Assembly (NCBI GenBank): GCA_963833235.1
Contig: CAWHXG010000004.1
Coordinates: 310,001 to 374,000 of the forward strand
DNA from: CAWHXG01 sp963833235
GTDB taxonomy: Bacteria > Pseudomonadota > Alphaproteobacteria > Rhodobacterales > Rhodobacteraceae
Direction of reading: 5' to 3'
DNA: 64,000 nt
Below, piece by piece: positions 53,861 to 62,692 of this stretch. How positions within the stretch are numbered: position 1 is the stretch's first letter; each line of letters opens with the position of its first letter. The notes beneath the pieces were generated by a model. It was not told where the DNA came from, ran no database searches, and was given only the letters and a program-made list of their open reading frames with translations. The position numbers were made by a program, and so were the translations under genes.

Positions 53861-55489
53861 TCAGGCCATCATCTCGCGCGTGGCGGTCAGCGTCAGGTCG
53901 GGATGGTCCCGCTCCACCCGGTCGATGTCCCATTGCAGGCGGGTGAGGTAGACGACCTCGCCGTCGTTGTCGTGGGCGATATGGCCCTTGTTGGCCTGCA
54001 CGAACGCCTCGACCGCCGCCTTCGGCCCGGCTACCCAGCGGGCGGAGGTGAACTGCGACCCCTCGAAACGCACCGGCAGCCCGTATTCCCGCTCGATCCG
54101 GCTGGCCAGCACCTCGAACTGCAGCGCGCCCACGACGCCCACGATGAAGCCCGAGCCGATCATCGGCTTGAAGACCTTCGCGGCGCCTTCCTCGGCGAAC
54201 TGCATCAGCGCCTTCTCCAGGTGCTTGGCCTTCATCGGGTCGCCGGCGCGCACGGTCTGCAGAAGCTCGGGCGCGAAGCTGGGGATGCCCGTCACCCGGA
54301 TAGCCTCGCCCTCGGTCAGGGTATCGCCGATGCGCAGCTGCCCGTGGTTCGGGATGCCGATGATGTCGCCGGCCCAGGCCTCTTCCGCCAGTTCGCGGTC
54401 CGATGCGAGGAAGAGCACCGGGTTGCTGATCGCCATGGTCTTCTGCTGCGCACATGGGTCAGCTTCATTCCCCGCTGGAAATGCCCCGAGGCCAGCCGCA
54501 GGAAGGCCACCCGGTCGCGGTGCTTGGGATCCATGTTGGCCTGCACCTTGAAGACGAAGCCCGCGACGGACGTCTCTTCGGGCGCCACCTGGCGCGGCGT
54601 GGCGCTTTGCGGGCTGGGGCGGGGGGCCGTATTCGGTGATCCCTTCCATCAGTTCCTTGACGCCGAAGGAGTTGATCGCCGAGCCGAACCAGATCGGCGT
54701 CATCGTGCCGTTCAGAACCGCTGCGTATCAAGCGCCGGCAGCAGTTCGCGCGCCATCTCGACCTCTTCGCGCAGGGTCGCGAGCGCTCGGCGGGCACGTG
54801 GTCGGCCAGCGCGGGATCGTCGAGTCCGCTGGATCTGGATCGTCGTCGCCACCCGGTTGCGGTCGGCGCGGTCCATCAGCTCGAGCCGGTCGTGCAGCAG
54901 GTCGTAGCAGCCGACGAAATCGCGCCCACGCCCGATGGGCCAGCTTGCCGGGGTGACGTCGATGGCGAGGTTTTCCTGGATCTCGTCGATGATCTCGAAG
55001 GTGTCGCGGGTTTCGCGGTCCATCTTGTTGCAGAAGGTCAGGATCGGCAGGTCGCGCAGGCGGCACACCTCGAAAAGCTTGCGGGTCTGGCTTTCCACGC
55101 CCTTCGCGCCGTCGATCACCATGACCGCGGCGTCCACGGCGGTCAGCGTACGATAGGTATCCTCCGAAAAGTCGCTGTGGCCGGGCGTGTCCACCAGATT
55201 GAAGCGATAGTCCCGCCACCGTCGCGAAATCGAACGACATTGCGGAGGCGGAGACCGAGATGCCGCGGTCCTTCTCCATCGCCATGAAATCCGACCGCGT
55301 GCGCCGCGCCTCGCCCTTGGCGCGCACCTGACCGGCCATCTGGATGGCGCCGCCGTAAAGCAGGAATTTCTCCGTCAGCGTCGTCTTGCCGGCGTCGGGA
55401 TGGGTGATGATGGCAAAGGTCCGCCGGCGCGCGATCTCGGGCGGCAGGGCGGGGGCGTTGGTCAGACCAAGGTCAGAAGCATCCGGCAT
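53861..55489 (-). CDS. prfC: Peptide chain release factor 3, several frameshifts as sequenced
   Basis: RF3, a GTPase that recycles RF1/RF2 from the ribosome; about 540 residues when repaired. G1 THPDAGKTTLTEKFLLYGG, G3 DTPGHSDFSEDTYRTL and G4 FCNKMDRETRD are intact, and the C-terminal domain includes GALQFEVLASRIEREYGLPVRFEGSQFTSARWV. Breaks lie near 55212, 54836, 54790, 54716, 54612 and 54443, alternately losing or gaining one base. The start is the ATG at 55489 (MPDASDLGLTNAP). It ends one base upstream of the glycosyltransferase gene on the same strand. Confidence 0.9.
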
Positions 55490-55702
55490 GGGGGGGATAT
55501 AGTGGGCGCCGCGGGGTGTCGCAATCGGCCGTGTCCGCCGTGGCGGCGCCTGGCTGCCGGCAGTCAGTGGCGTCCGGCGAAAGCCCAAGGGCGGTGCGGC
55601 GGGATCCATTCATACGCGCCCGCCCCGACGATTGCTTCGAAGATTACTTTAACGTCACTCTGAAAACGTGTGATACCGTGGCCATCCAACGGGAGAGACG
55701 CC

Positions 55703-56062
55703 ATGACCATGCGGGAAATCGCCAGGGAGCTCGTCGCCGGGTGCCGGGAGGGCCGAGAGATGGAGAATCTCGGCAAGCTCTATGCTGAGGACTGCGTCTC
55801 GGTCGAGGCGATGGATCAGGGTCAGGGGCGCGTTACCGAAGGGCTGGCCGGCATCCGGGGCAAGCACGAATGGTGGAACAGCACCTTCGAGGTCAAGGAC
55901 GGCAAGGTCGAGGGTCCGTTCCCCCATGGCGACGACAGGTTCGCCGTCATCTTCTCGATCGACGCGACCCACAAGGAAAGCGGCCAGCGCAGCAAGGTGC
56001 ACGAGGTCGCCGTCTACCATGTGGCAGGCGGCAAGATCGTGCGGGAGGAATTCTTCTACTGA
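55703..56062 (+). CDS. SnoaL-like domain protein
   Basis: A 119-residue NTF2-like protein of the SnoaL type. It has an N-terminal helix (REIARELVAGCREGREMENLGKLYAEDCVSVEAM), a GLAGIRGKHEWWNSTFEV helix and strands ending VAVYHVAGGKIVREEFFY, the family's usual last strand. The start at 55703 follows GGGAGAG; the frame is open back to 55670. The upstream 50 bases are unusually A+T-rich. Function unknown. Confidence 0.82.
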   Translation: MTMREIARELVAGCREGREMENLGKLYAEDCVSVEAMDQGQGRVTEGLAGIRGKHEWWNSTFEVKDGKVEGPFPHGDDRFAVIFSIDATHKESGQRSKVHEVAVYHVAGGKIVREEFFY

Positions 56063-56375
56063 CGCCACGTGCGAGGCCTACGGCGTCTGCCAAGGCCCTC
56101 CAGGGAAACGGCTCGGACGGCCGGGCCACCGCATGTTTATGGCAGGGACCGCCTGCTCCGGGCTGCGGCAACGGCGTCCGGCGCTTCCACGGGCCGGGTG
56201 GGGACCATCGGAAGCGATCCCGACCGGAGCGGTGCGGTGGTGGCGGCGCTCGCAGAACAGAAGCGTCCCTCGCCACGAGCCTGATCCAGGTGCCGCCCGC
56301 CGCCCGGGTCAGCCGCCTTTCGCCCCCCGGGCACCGATGCTAAGCCCGGCCATCAAGCCGACAGGGGAGACGACC
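56063..56375. other. 313-base region between SnoaL and SDR genes
   Basis: No gene, hairpin or promoter can be supported. Open frames on both strands are Arg/Pro/Gly-rich shadows. AGGGGAGA before 56376 is the ribosome binding site of the SDR gene. Confidence 0.5.
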
Positions 56376-57155
56376 ATGGATCTGGGTATTGCAGGCAAGC
56401 GGGCGCTGGTGACGGCCTCGTCGAAGGGACTCGGACGCGGCTGCGCCGAGGCGCTGGCGGCGGCGGGTTGCGATCTGGTGCTGAACGCCCGGGGGAAGGC
56501 CGCCCTGACGAAGACGGCCGAGGCGATCCGTGCCGCCCATGGCGTGTCCGTCACCGACGTCGCCGCCGATATCGCCACCGCGGAGGGCCGCGCCGCCGTC
56601 CTCGAAGCCGCCGGCGCCGTCGACATCCTCGTCACCAATGCCGGCGGACCGCCCCCGGGCCTCTGGAGCGACTGGGGCCGCGACGATTTCATCGCCGCCC
56701 TCGACGCCAACATGCTGACCCCCATCGCCCTGATGACGGCCTGCATGCCCGGCATGATGGAGCGGGGCTGGGGCCGGGTCGTCAACATCACCAGCCAGTC
56801 GGTCAAGGCACCCATCCCGGCGCTCGGGCTCAGCAACGCTGCGCGCACGGGCCTCACCGGCTACGTCGCCGGCACGGCCCGCCAGGTCGCCGAGAAGGGC
56901 GTAACCATCAACAATCTGCTGCCGGGCATCCATGCCACCGACAGGGCCGACGCGCTCGACGGCGGCGTGGTGAAGGCCCAGGGCATCTCGCTTGAGGAAG
57001 CCCGCGCCAACCGCCGCGCCACCATCCCCACCCGCCACTACGGCACGGCCGAGGATTTCGGCGCCGCCTGCGCCTTTCTCTGCTCGATGCAGGCCCGCTT
57101 CATCGTCGGGCAGAACCTGCTGGTCGATGGCGGCGCCACCAACGCCACGATCTGA
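56376..57155 (+). CDS. SDR family oxidoreductase lacking the usual Tyr-x-x-x-Lys
   Basis: A 259-residue short-chain dehydrogenase/reductase. The cofactor motif ASSKGLGRG is near residue 15 and VTNAGGPPPG near 88. After the catalytic-serine region (ITSQSVKAPIPALGLSNAARTGLTGY) the normal Tyr and Lys are replaced by an LSNAAR sequence. That is characteristic of an atypical SDR branch often annotated as 3-oxoacyl-ACP reductase-like. The C-terminal FLCSMQARFIVGQNLLVDGG is normal. Whether it is an active oxidoreductase is unclear. Confidence 0.85.
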   Translation: MDLGIAGKRALVTASSKGLGRGCAEALAAAGCDLVLNARGKAALTKTAEAIRAAHGVSVTDVAADIATAEGRAAVLEAAGAVDILVTNAGGPPPGLWSDWGRDDFIAALDANMLTPIALMTACMPGMMERGWGRVVNITSQSVKAPIPALGLSNAARTGLTGYVAGTARQVAEKGVTINNLLPGIHATDRADALDGGVVKAQGISLEEARANRRATIPTRHYGTAEDFGAACAFLCSMQARFIVGQNLLVDGGATNATI

Positions 57156-57208
57156 GCACGGACCGAGCGCCTCCCCCCTTCGATATTCCACAAATATCCC
57201 GGGGAGGT

Positions 57209-57230
57209 GCGGAGGGGCCGGCCCCTCCGC
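57209..57230. repeat. Perfect 22-base palindrome after the SDR gene
   Basis: GCGGAGGGGCC is followed at once by its reverse complement. Just before it (57180-57204) lies CGATATTCCACAAATATCCC, an A+T-richer phrase of a kind seen beside GC-rich palindromes between Rhodobacterales genes. It is probably part of a dispersed intergenic repeat and may terminate the SDR transcript. Confidence 0.6.
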
Positions 57231-57349
57231 TCCCGCCGCATCCGCCCGCGCGCCGGCGTCCGCGAAGGCCGCAACCTCTGCCCCGCTTGAAGCCCGCGCG
57301 CCCGGATGCTAGCCCGCCGGCATGACCAAGCGTTCCTGTCGGAAATCCA

Positions 57350-58480
57350 GTGCCCGTCGCCCCTGAAGCCCCATCGCCGCGCCTGAAGGCCTCCGGGCTG
57401 ACACGCCGGTTCGGCAATCGCGATGTCGTGACGGACGTCTCTCTGCAGGTCGCGGCGGGCGAGGTGCTCTGCCTGCTCGGCCCCTCCGGCTGCGGCAAAT
57501 CCACAACCCTGCGCCTGCTCGCGGGGGTCGACGCGCCCGATGCCGGCACGATCGCCGTCGATGGCCGCCTCGTGCAGGGCCCCGCGGTGAGCATCCCGCC
57601 CGAGGCGCGCTCCATCGGCCTGATGTTCCAGGATTTCGCGCTTTTCCCGCATCTTACCGTGCGGCGCAACATCGCCTTCGGCCTGCGCGGCGCCCGCGCC
57701 GAAAAGCGCGCCCGGGTCGACGAGCTCCTCGAGCGTATCCACCTGCCAGGCTTCGCCGGCGCCTATCCCCACCAGCTCTCGGGGGGCGAGCAGCAGCGCG
57801 TGGCGTTGGCCCGCGCCCTGGCCCCGCGCCCCCGCGTGATGTTGATGGACGAGCCCTTCAGCGGCCTCGACAACCGCCTGCGCGACGGCATCCGCGACGA
57901 GACGCTGGGCCTTCTGAAGGAAGAGGGCGCCGCGGTGATCATGGTCACCCACGAGCCCGAGGAGGCCATGCGCATGGCCGACCGCATTGCGCTGATGCGC
58001 GACGGACGGATCGTCCAGCAGGGCGCGCCCTACAATCTCTACAACGCCCCCGTCGACAAGGCCGCCGCGGCCTTCTTCAGCGACATCAACGTCATCCGGG
58101 GCAGGGTCGAGGGCGGGCTGACCCGCACCGCCTTCGGCGAGTTCCTCGCCCCCGGCCATGCCAACGGCGCCGAGGTCGAGATCGTGATCCGCCCGCAGCA
58201 CCTGATGCTCGACTTCGACCGCGCCGGAAACGGCCCCTCGCCGACCCCGCAGGCGGGCGTCCCGGCGCGGGGGCGGGTCCGGCGCGCGCGCTACCTCGGC
58301 CGCGAGAGCCTGGTGGAGTTCGACATGGATTTCGACGGCTCGCAGTTGGCCGCCGTGGTGCCTTCGGTCTTCCTGCCGAAGCCCGGCACCGTGCTGTGGC
58401 TGATGCTCCGGCGCGAGCGCTGCCATGTCTTTCCGGTGCGCCGCGAGGAGGCGCCGGAACCCGACCGGGGTGCTTCGTGA
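57350..58480 (+). CDS. ABC transporter ATP-binding protein (FbpC/PotA-like)
   Basis: A 376-residue ATPase subunit of an import-type ABC transporter. Walker A GPSGCGKST is near residue 45, the Q-loop MFQDFALFPH near 92, signature LSGGEQQRVALARAL near 144, Walker B VMLMDEPFSGLD near 166 and the H-loop VTHEP. The C-terminal regulatory (TOBE-like) domain occupies about residues 245-360. The fold fits iron(III), spermidine/putrescine or thiamine-type importers. No permease or binding-protein gene adjoins, so the substrate is open. The start is a GTG at 57350, since no nearby ATG is in frame. Confidence 0.88.
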   Translation: MPVAPEAPSPRLKASGLTRRFGNRDVVTDVSLQVAAGEVLCLLGPSGCGKSTTLRLLAGVDAPDAGTIAVDGRLVQGPAVSIPPEARSIGLMFQDFALFPHLTVRRNIAFGLRGARAEKRARVDELLERIHLPGFAGAYPHQLSGGEQQRVALARALAPRPRVMLMDEPFSGLDNRLRDGIRDETLGLLKEEGAAVIMVTHEPEEAMRMADRIALMRDGRIVQQGAPYNLYNAPVDKAAAAFFSDINVIRGRVEGGLTRTAFGEFLAPGHANGAEVEIVIRPQHLMLDFDRAGNGPSPTPQAGVPARGRVRRARYLGRESLVEFDMDFDGSQLAAVVPSVFLPKPGTVLWLMLRRERCHVFPVRREEAPEPDRGAS

Positions 58481-58651
58481 TCGAGGAAAAGCCCCGCCCG
58501 CCCTTTTCGCGCCTTGCACTTGCGCATATGTCCACTAGTCACGACCGAACGCGCGGCCGCCCTTCCGGCGCTGGCCGCCAGCAACACGCCGCGGCGCCGC
58601 CAAGCGGAGGACCCTCCGTCCCGGCCGCCGCCACCGAGGGGAGACTATGAG

Positions 58652-58972
58652 ATGCTGAACAATATCGGCCTGCCGGGCCTGCTGCTGATCGCCGTCGTCG
58701 TGCTGGTCCTCTTCGGGCGCGGCAAGATCAGCTCGCTCATGGGCGAGGTCGGCAAGGGCATCACCGCCTTCAAGCGCGGCGTCAAGGACGGCACCGCCGA
58801 GGCCGCCGAAAACGAAGACCAGGCCGTCGCTCGCGATCCCGCGCAGCTCGAGCCGGGCCATCCTGCGCCCGCCGCCGCCGCTGCCGAAGGCCCCGGGCAA
58901 CGCCACGGGACCGAGGTCGAGGCCGCCCGCGACGTGACGCCCGGCGCCGCCCGTCAGGGAGAGAAGGCCTGA
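58652..58972 (+). CDS. tatA: Sec-independent translocase subunit TatA
   Basis: A 106-residue twin-arginine translocase subunit. A short N-terminal helix (IGLPGLLLIAVVVLVLFGRG) with the FGRGK hinge is followed by an amphipathic helix (ISSLMGEVGKGITAFKRGVKDG) and an acidic, disordered tail. The ATG at 58652 is chosen because the helix must begin close to the N-terminus. It lies 30 bases before tatB. Many TatA copies oligomerise to form the pore. Confidence 0.93.
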   Translation: MLNNIGLPGLLLIAVVVLVLFGRGKISSLMGEVGKGITAFKRGVKDGTAEAAENEDQAVARDPAQLEPGHPAPAAAAAEGPGQRHGTEVEAARDVTPGAARQGEKA

Positions 58973-59002
58973 TCCGGAACCGCGGCTGAGAGGCGGCGCG
59001 CC

Positions 59003-59608
59003 ATGCTCGATATCGGTTGGTCGGAGCTTCTGGTCATCGGGGTGGTGGCGCTGATCGTCGTCGGCCCGAAGGACCTTCCGATGATGTTCCGCACGCTGGG
59101 GCGCGTCACCGGGCGAGCCCGGGCCATGGCACGTGAGTTCACGCAAGCGATGGACCGCGCCGCCGACGAGGCCGGCGTCAAGGAAATGCGCGACGACTTC
59201 CGCAAGATCTCCGATCCGCGCAAGATGGGTCTCGATGCGTTCGACGATGCGACCTCGGATTTTCGCAACCTGGAGCGCGACATGAAGGCGGGGGATGCCA
59301 AGAGGGGGAAGGCCGGTGACGGCAAGGGCGGGAAAGCCGGGGCCGGCAATGCGGACGTCGCCGCGACCCCGGGCAGCACGCCCCGCAGGCAGGACGGCCC
59401 CGAAACGGCCAAGCTGCGCGCCGAGAAGGCGGAGGCACAGGCCAAGCGCATGACCACGGCTGCGGACTTCGCCGAGGCGAAGGCCGCCCGTGCCGCCGCC
59501 GCGCCTACCGACGCCACCGAGGCTGCCGCCAACGCCGCTGCGGCAGGGCCTGCCACCGCGCCGGCTCCTGCAAGCACGGCCACCCCGAATGCCACACCCC
59601 ATGACTGA
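59003..59608 (+). CDS. tatB: Sec-independent translocase subunit TatB
   Basis: A 201-residue TatB with the diagnostic MLDIGWSELLVIGVVALIVVGPKDLP start and the amphipathic MFRTLGRVTGRARAMAREFTQAM helix. It then has an unusually long Lys/Ala/Gly/Pro-rich tail (to residue 201). TatB forms the substrate-receptor complex with TatC. Its end overlaps tatC by 8 bases, giving translational coupling. Confidence 0.95.
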   Translation: MLDIGWSELLVIGVVALIVVGPKDLPMMFRTLGRVTGRARAMAREFTQAMDRAADEAGVKEMRDDFRKISDPRKMGLDAFDDATSDFRNLERDMKAGDAKRGKAGDGKGGKAGAGNADVAATPGSTPRRQDGPETAKLRAEKAEAQAKRMTTAADFAEAKAARAAAAPTDATEAAANAAAAGPATAPAPASTATPNATPHD

Positions 59609-60476
59609 CGAGATCGAAGACAGCGCCGCCCCGCTCGTCGAGCATCTGGCAGAATTGCGTACCCGGCTCATACGCTCCGTCCTCGCGTTCCTCGTCGGCA
59701 TGATCATCTGCTTCACCGTCGCCGAGCCGCTGCTAAACTTCGTCAGTCAGCCCATCGCCGACGTCCTGCGCGCCCGTGGCGAGGACCCGCGGCTGATCTT
59801 CACCGCGCCGCAGGAGAAATTCTTCGTCCTGATCCGGATCTCGCTGATCGGCGGTTTCGCCCTGGCTTTCCCGGTGATCGCCCACCAGCTCTGGCGGTTC
59901 GTGGCACCCGGCCTCTACAGGTCCGAGAAGAACGCCTTTCTGCCTTTCGTCATCTCATCGCCGGCGCTCTTTCTCGTGGGCGCCTCCTTCGCGCATTACG
60001 TCGTGACGCCGCTGGCCATGAACTTCTTCATCGGCTTCTCCGATGCGATCCCGGCGCTGGCCAGCCTGATCGCGGGCGACGGCACGTTCGAGCCCGGCGA
60101 GCAGAGCGAGGAATTGCAGACCGTCTTCCTCGGGTCCGTGCGCAAGTCGCTCGATCTGTCGCTGAAGTTCATCTTTGCCTTCGGCCTCTGCTTCCAGCTG
60201 CCGGTGCTGCTGACGCTGATGGGAAAGGCCGGGCTGGTCACGGCGAAAGGCCTGGGCGAGATGCGCAAGTACGCGGTCGTCGGCATCCTGACCCTCGCGG
60301 CGCTCGTCACCCCGCCAGACGTCATCACCCAGGTGATCCTCTTCGTCGTAGTCTACGGGCTCTACGAGATCTCCATCCAGCTCGTCGCCCGCGTGGATCG
60401 CCGGCGCGAGGCCGATCTGCGCGCACAGGGCCTGTGGGACGACGAGACCGACGGCGCCGACGCTCCCGATGCCTGA
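59601..60476 (+). CDS. tatC: Sec-independent translocase subunit TatC
   Basis: A 291-residue polytopic receptor for twin-arginine signal peptides, with six hydrophobic helices. The conserved LVEHLAELRTRLIRS near residue 12 and FVAPGLYRSEKN near 98 form the cytosolic signal-peptide site; TPPDVITQV is the usual motif near the sixth helix. Overlapped by 8 bases by both tatB and the downstream ATPase gene, so the block tatABC-ATPase is one operon. Confidence 0.96.
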   Translation: MTDEIEDSAAPLVEHLAELRTRLIRSVLAFLVGMIICFTVAEPLLNFVSQPIADVLRARGEDPRLIFTAPQEKFFVLIRISLIGGFALAFPVIAHQLWRFVAPGLYRSEKNAFLPFVISSPALFLVGASFAHYVVTPLAMNFFIGFSDAIPALASLIAGDGTFEPGEQSEELQTVFLGSVRKSLDLSLKFIFAFGLCFQLPVLLTLMGKAGLVTAKGLGEMRKYAVVGILTLAALVTPPDVITQVILFVVVYGLYEISIQLVARVDRRREADLRAQGLWDDETDGADAPDA

Positions 60477-61330
60477 CGGGCGCGAACCGGGCGATACCAC
60501 GGCGCTGATCCGCATCGCCGAGGCGCTGGAACGCGCCGCGCCCGCCGCTGCCGGTGCCCGACATGGCGGCCGCCGACGCGTTCGTCTGGCATGTGGACCC
60601 CGATCGCCTGGCGCCCGTGCCGCGGGTGAACCGGATCGGCCTGCCGCTGCTTGTCGGCGTCGACCGCGCCCGCGACACGCTTCTCGCCAACACGCTGCAA
60701 TTCGCCCGCGGCCTGCCCGCCAACAACGCGTTGCTCTGGGGCGCGCGGGGCATGGGCAAGTCGAGCCTGGTGAAGGCGATCCATGCGGAGGTTCTGGACC
60801 AGGGGGTCGCGCTGAAGATCGTCGAGGTCCAGCGCGAAGACCTTCCCAGCATCGGGCGCCTTCTGGCGATCCTGCGCGGGCTGCCGGCCCGCGTGCTGCT
60901 CTTCTGCGACGATCTGAGCTTCAGCCACGACGACGAGCACTACAAGAGCCTCAAGGCGGTGCTGGATGGCGGTATCGAGGGGCGTCCCGACAACGTCATC
61001 CTCTACGCCACGTCGAACCGGCGTCATCTGATGCCCCGCGACATGATCGAGAACGAACGCGGCAGCGCCATCTCGCCGGGCGAGGCGGTGGAAGAGAAGG
61101 TTTCGCTCTCCGACAGGTTCGGCCTGTGGCTGGGCTTCCACGCCTGCAGCCAGGAGGAATATCTGGAGATGGTGGCCGGCTATTGCGCAGCCTATGGCGT
61201 GACGGCCGATCCACAGGCGGTACGCGCCGAGGCGCTGGAGTGGGCGATCACCCGCGGGTCGCGGTCGGGGCGGGTGGCATGGCAGTTCTTCACGGATCTG
61301 GCCGGCAGACAGGGCGTGACGCTCGGCTGA
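60469..61330 (+). CDS. DUF815-family AAA ATPase, probable N-terminal frameshift
   Basis: An ATPase of about 287 residues. The Walker A motif is GARGMGKSSLVKAIH, Walker B VLLFCDDLSF, and the sensor region IENERGSAISPGEAVEEKVSLSDRFGLWLGF is typical of DUF815. The family's N-terminal ALERAAPAA helix starts at ATG 60469, overlapping tatC by 8 bases, but is in a different frame from the rest. The frame changes near 60552, in the GCTGCCGGTGCCC stretch. A GTG at 60554 would give a shorter protein of 258 residues without that helix. Function unknown. Confidence 0.8.
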
Positions 61331-61351
61331 CAAGGGGTAGCGGCCGGGAGA

Positions 61352-61459
61352 GATCCTCGGGTCGAGCCAGAGAATGACCGTTCAATCACGCCGGCGCCTC
61401 CGATCCAGGACGCCCCCCGGCAAATCGCGGCTGTCATCCTCGGGCTCGACCCGAGGATC
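61352..61459. repeat. Inverted pair of CCTCGGG-type palindromic repeats
   Basis: GATCCTCGGGTCGAGCC at about 61352 and its reverse complement GGCTCGACCCGAGGATC at about 61443-61459 flank about 75 bases. The right-hand unit is itself a palindrome (CCTCGGGctcgaCCCGAGG). This is the same dispersed core as at 7482. It lies between the convergent ATPase and lytM genes and can serve as a two-way terminator. Confidence 0.75.
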
Positions 61460-61480
61460 ATCCGCATTCGCGCCCGGCGT

Positions 61481-62692
61481 CTACTGCGAGAGGAAGTCCA
61501 CCGGGTCGAGGCTGTCGAAGCCCCGCCGCACCTCGAAACGCAGGAAGGCCGGGTCGGCGGCGCGCACGGCCGCGATGTCCTGCCCGCGGCGCACGGAGGC
61601 GCCCTTGGCCACCTTGATGTCGTCGATGTTGGCGTAGACCGTCAGCAGCCCGTCGTCGTGGCGCAGCACCAGGATCGGCACCTGATCCACGTCGCGGGTG
61701 ATCGCCGCCACCGTGCCATCCGCCGCCGCGCGCACCGGCGTGCCGGCGGGGGCGGCGAAATCGAGCCCCTCGTTCTTGCCCTTGTCGTAGCCCCGGATGA
61801 TCCGGCCCGAGACCGGCTGCCCCAGGCGGGTGGTATCGGACGCGGCCGTCCGGGTGCCGGCGAGTGCGCCCGAGGGCGCGGCGGCGGGGGGCTGGCTGGC
61901 CGGCGCGACCACTTCCGCCGGCTGCGGGGCGCTCGCTGAAGGCGGCACCGGCGTGGCGGAGCCGGCGCCGGGCGGTTCGGGCAGGACGGCCGTCCGCGTC
62001 GGCGCGGCGGTGTTCGGCACCGGGATCAGCAAGGTCTGCCCCTCGCGCACCGTCAGCGAGGCGTCAAGCGCGTTCCAGTCCGAGAGCGCGCGCACGGAGG
62101 TGTCGTAGAGCCGGGCGATGGAATAGGCGGTCTCGCCTCGCACCACCGTATGGCGCTGCGGGGTCGGCCCGGGGCCGGCCGCCGGCGCCGAGCTGGTGAC
62201 CCGTGCGGGCGTTCGCGGCGCCGCCGCGGGCGTGCCCCCGGCGCCGCTTCCGCCGCCGGCCTCCGCGCGGTCGAGCGCGTTGCCGGCCAGGGTCGCCACG
62301 TCGATGCCGCCGCCGGGCGAGAGGGCCGTGCCGCCGTCGCCGGGGGCCACGGTATCCACCCGCCGGGGCAGCAGCACCAGCTCTCCGGGGCGCAGCGCCG
62401 CCTCTTGCGGCAGGCCGTTGGCGCGGGCCAGATTGGCGGGGTCGAGCCCCAGGCGCCCGGCGATCATGGTCACCGTGTCTCCGCCGCGCGCCTCGGCGAC
62501 CTGATAGGTGGGATACGAGATGACGCCACGGGCATCCGCCTGCGGCCGCTCTGCCACCGGTTGTCGCTGCGGGCCGGAGCTGTCGAGGTTGCCCACCCCG
62601 GGCAGGTTGACGTTGGCACAGCCAGCCGCGGCCAGAAGGGTGACCCCCAGCAGCATCGCCCGACCGGCGCTTCGCGTCGTTTGCCCGTTCAT
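61481..62692 (-). CDS. Lipoprotein with LysM and degenerate LytM (M23) domain, NlpD-like
   Basis: A 403-residue lipoprotein; LLAAAGC gives the lipobox near residue 25. Two LysM peptidoglycan-binding domains follow (YQVAEARGGDTVTMIAGRLGLDPANLARANGL near residue 60, and HTVVRGETAYSIARLYDTSVRALSDWN near 195). The C-terminal M23 domain has NEGLDFAAPAGTPV and VYANI, where active endopeptidases have a His and YAHL. Lacking those zinc ligands, it is probably an amidase activator like NlpD and not an enzyme. It overlaps pcm by four bases (ATGA). Confidence 0.9.
   Translation of the reverse strand: MNGQTTRSAGRAMLLGVTLLAAAGCANVNLPGVGNLDSSGPQRQPVAERPQADARGVISYPTYQVAEARGGDTVTMIAGRLGLDPANLARANGLPQEAALRPGELVLLPRRVDTVAPGDGGTALSPGGGIDVATLAGNALDRAEAGGGSGAGGTPAAAPRTPARVTSSAPAAGPGPTPQRHTVVRGETAYSIARLYDTSVRALSDWNALDASLTVREGQTLLIPVPNTAAPTRTAVLPEPPGAGSATPVPPSASAPQPAEVVAPASQPPAAAPSGALAGTRTAASDTTRLGQPVSGRIIRGYDKGKNEGLDFAAPAGTPVRAAADGTVAAITRDVDQVPILVLRHDDGLLTVYANIDDIKVAKGASVRRGQDIAAVRAADPAFLRFEVRRGFDSLDPVDFLSQ

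Noticed and set aside
55640..55690. Promoter-like TTAACG...TGATAC upstream of the SnoaL gene
   Set aside because: The region is notably A+T-rich, but both boxes match the consensus poorly and the spacing is 16; not enough to call.
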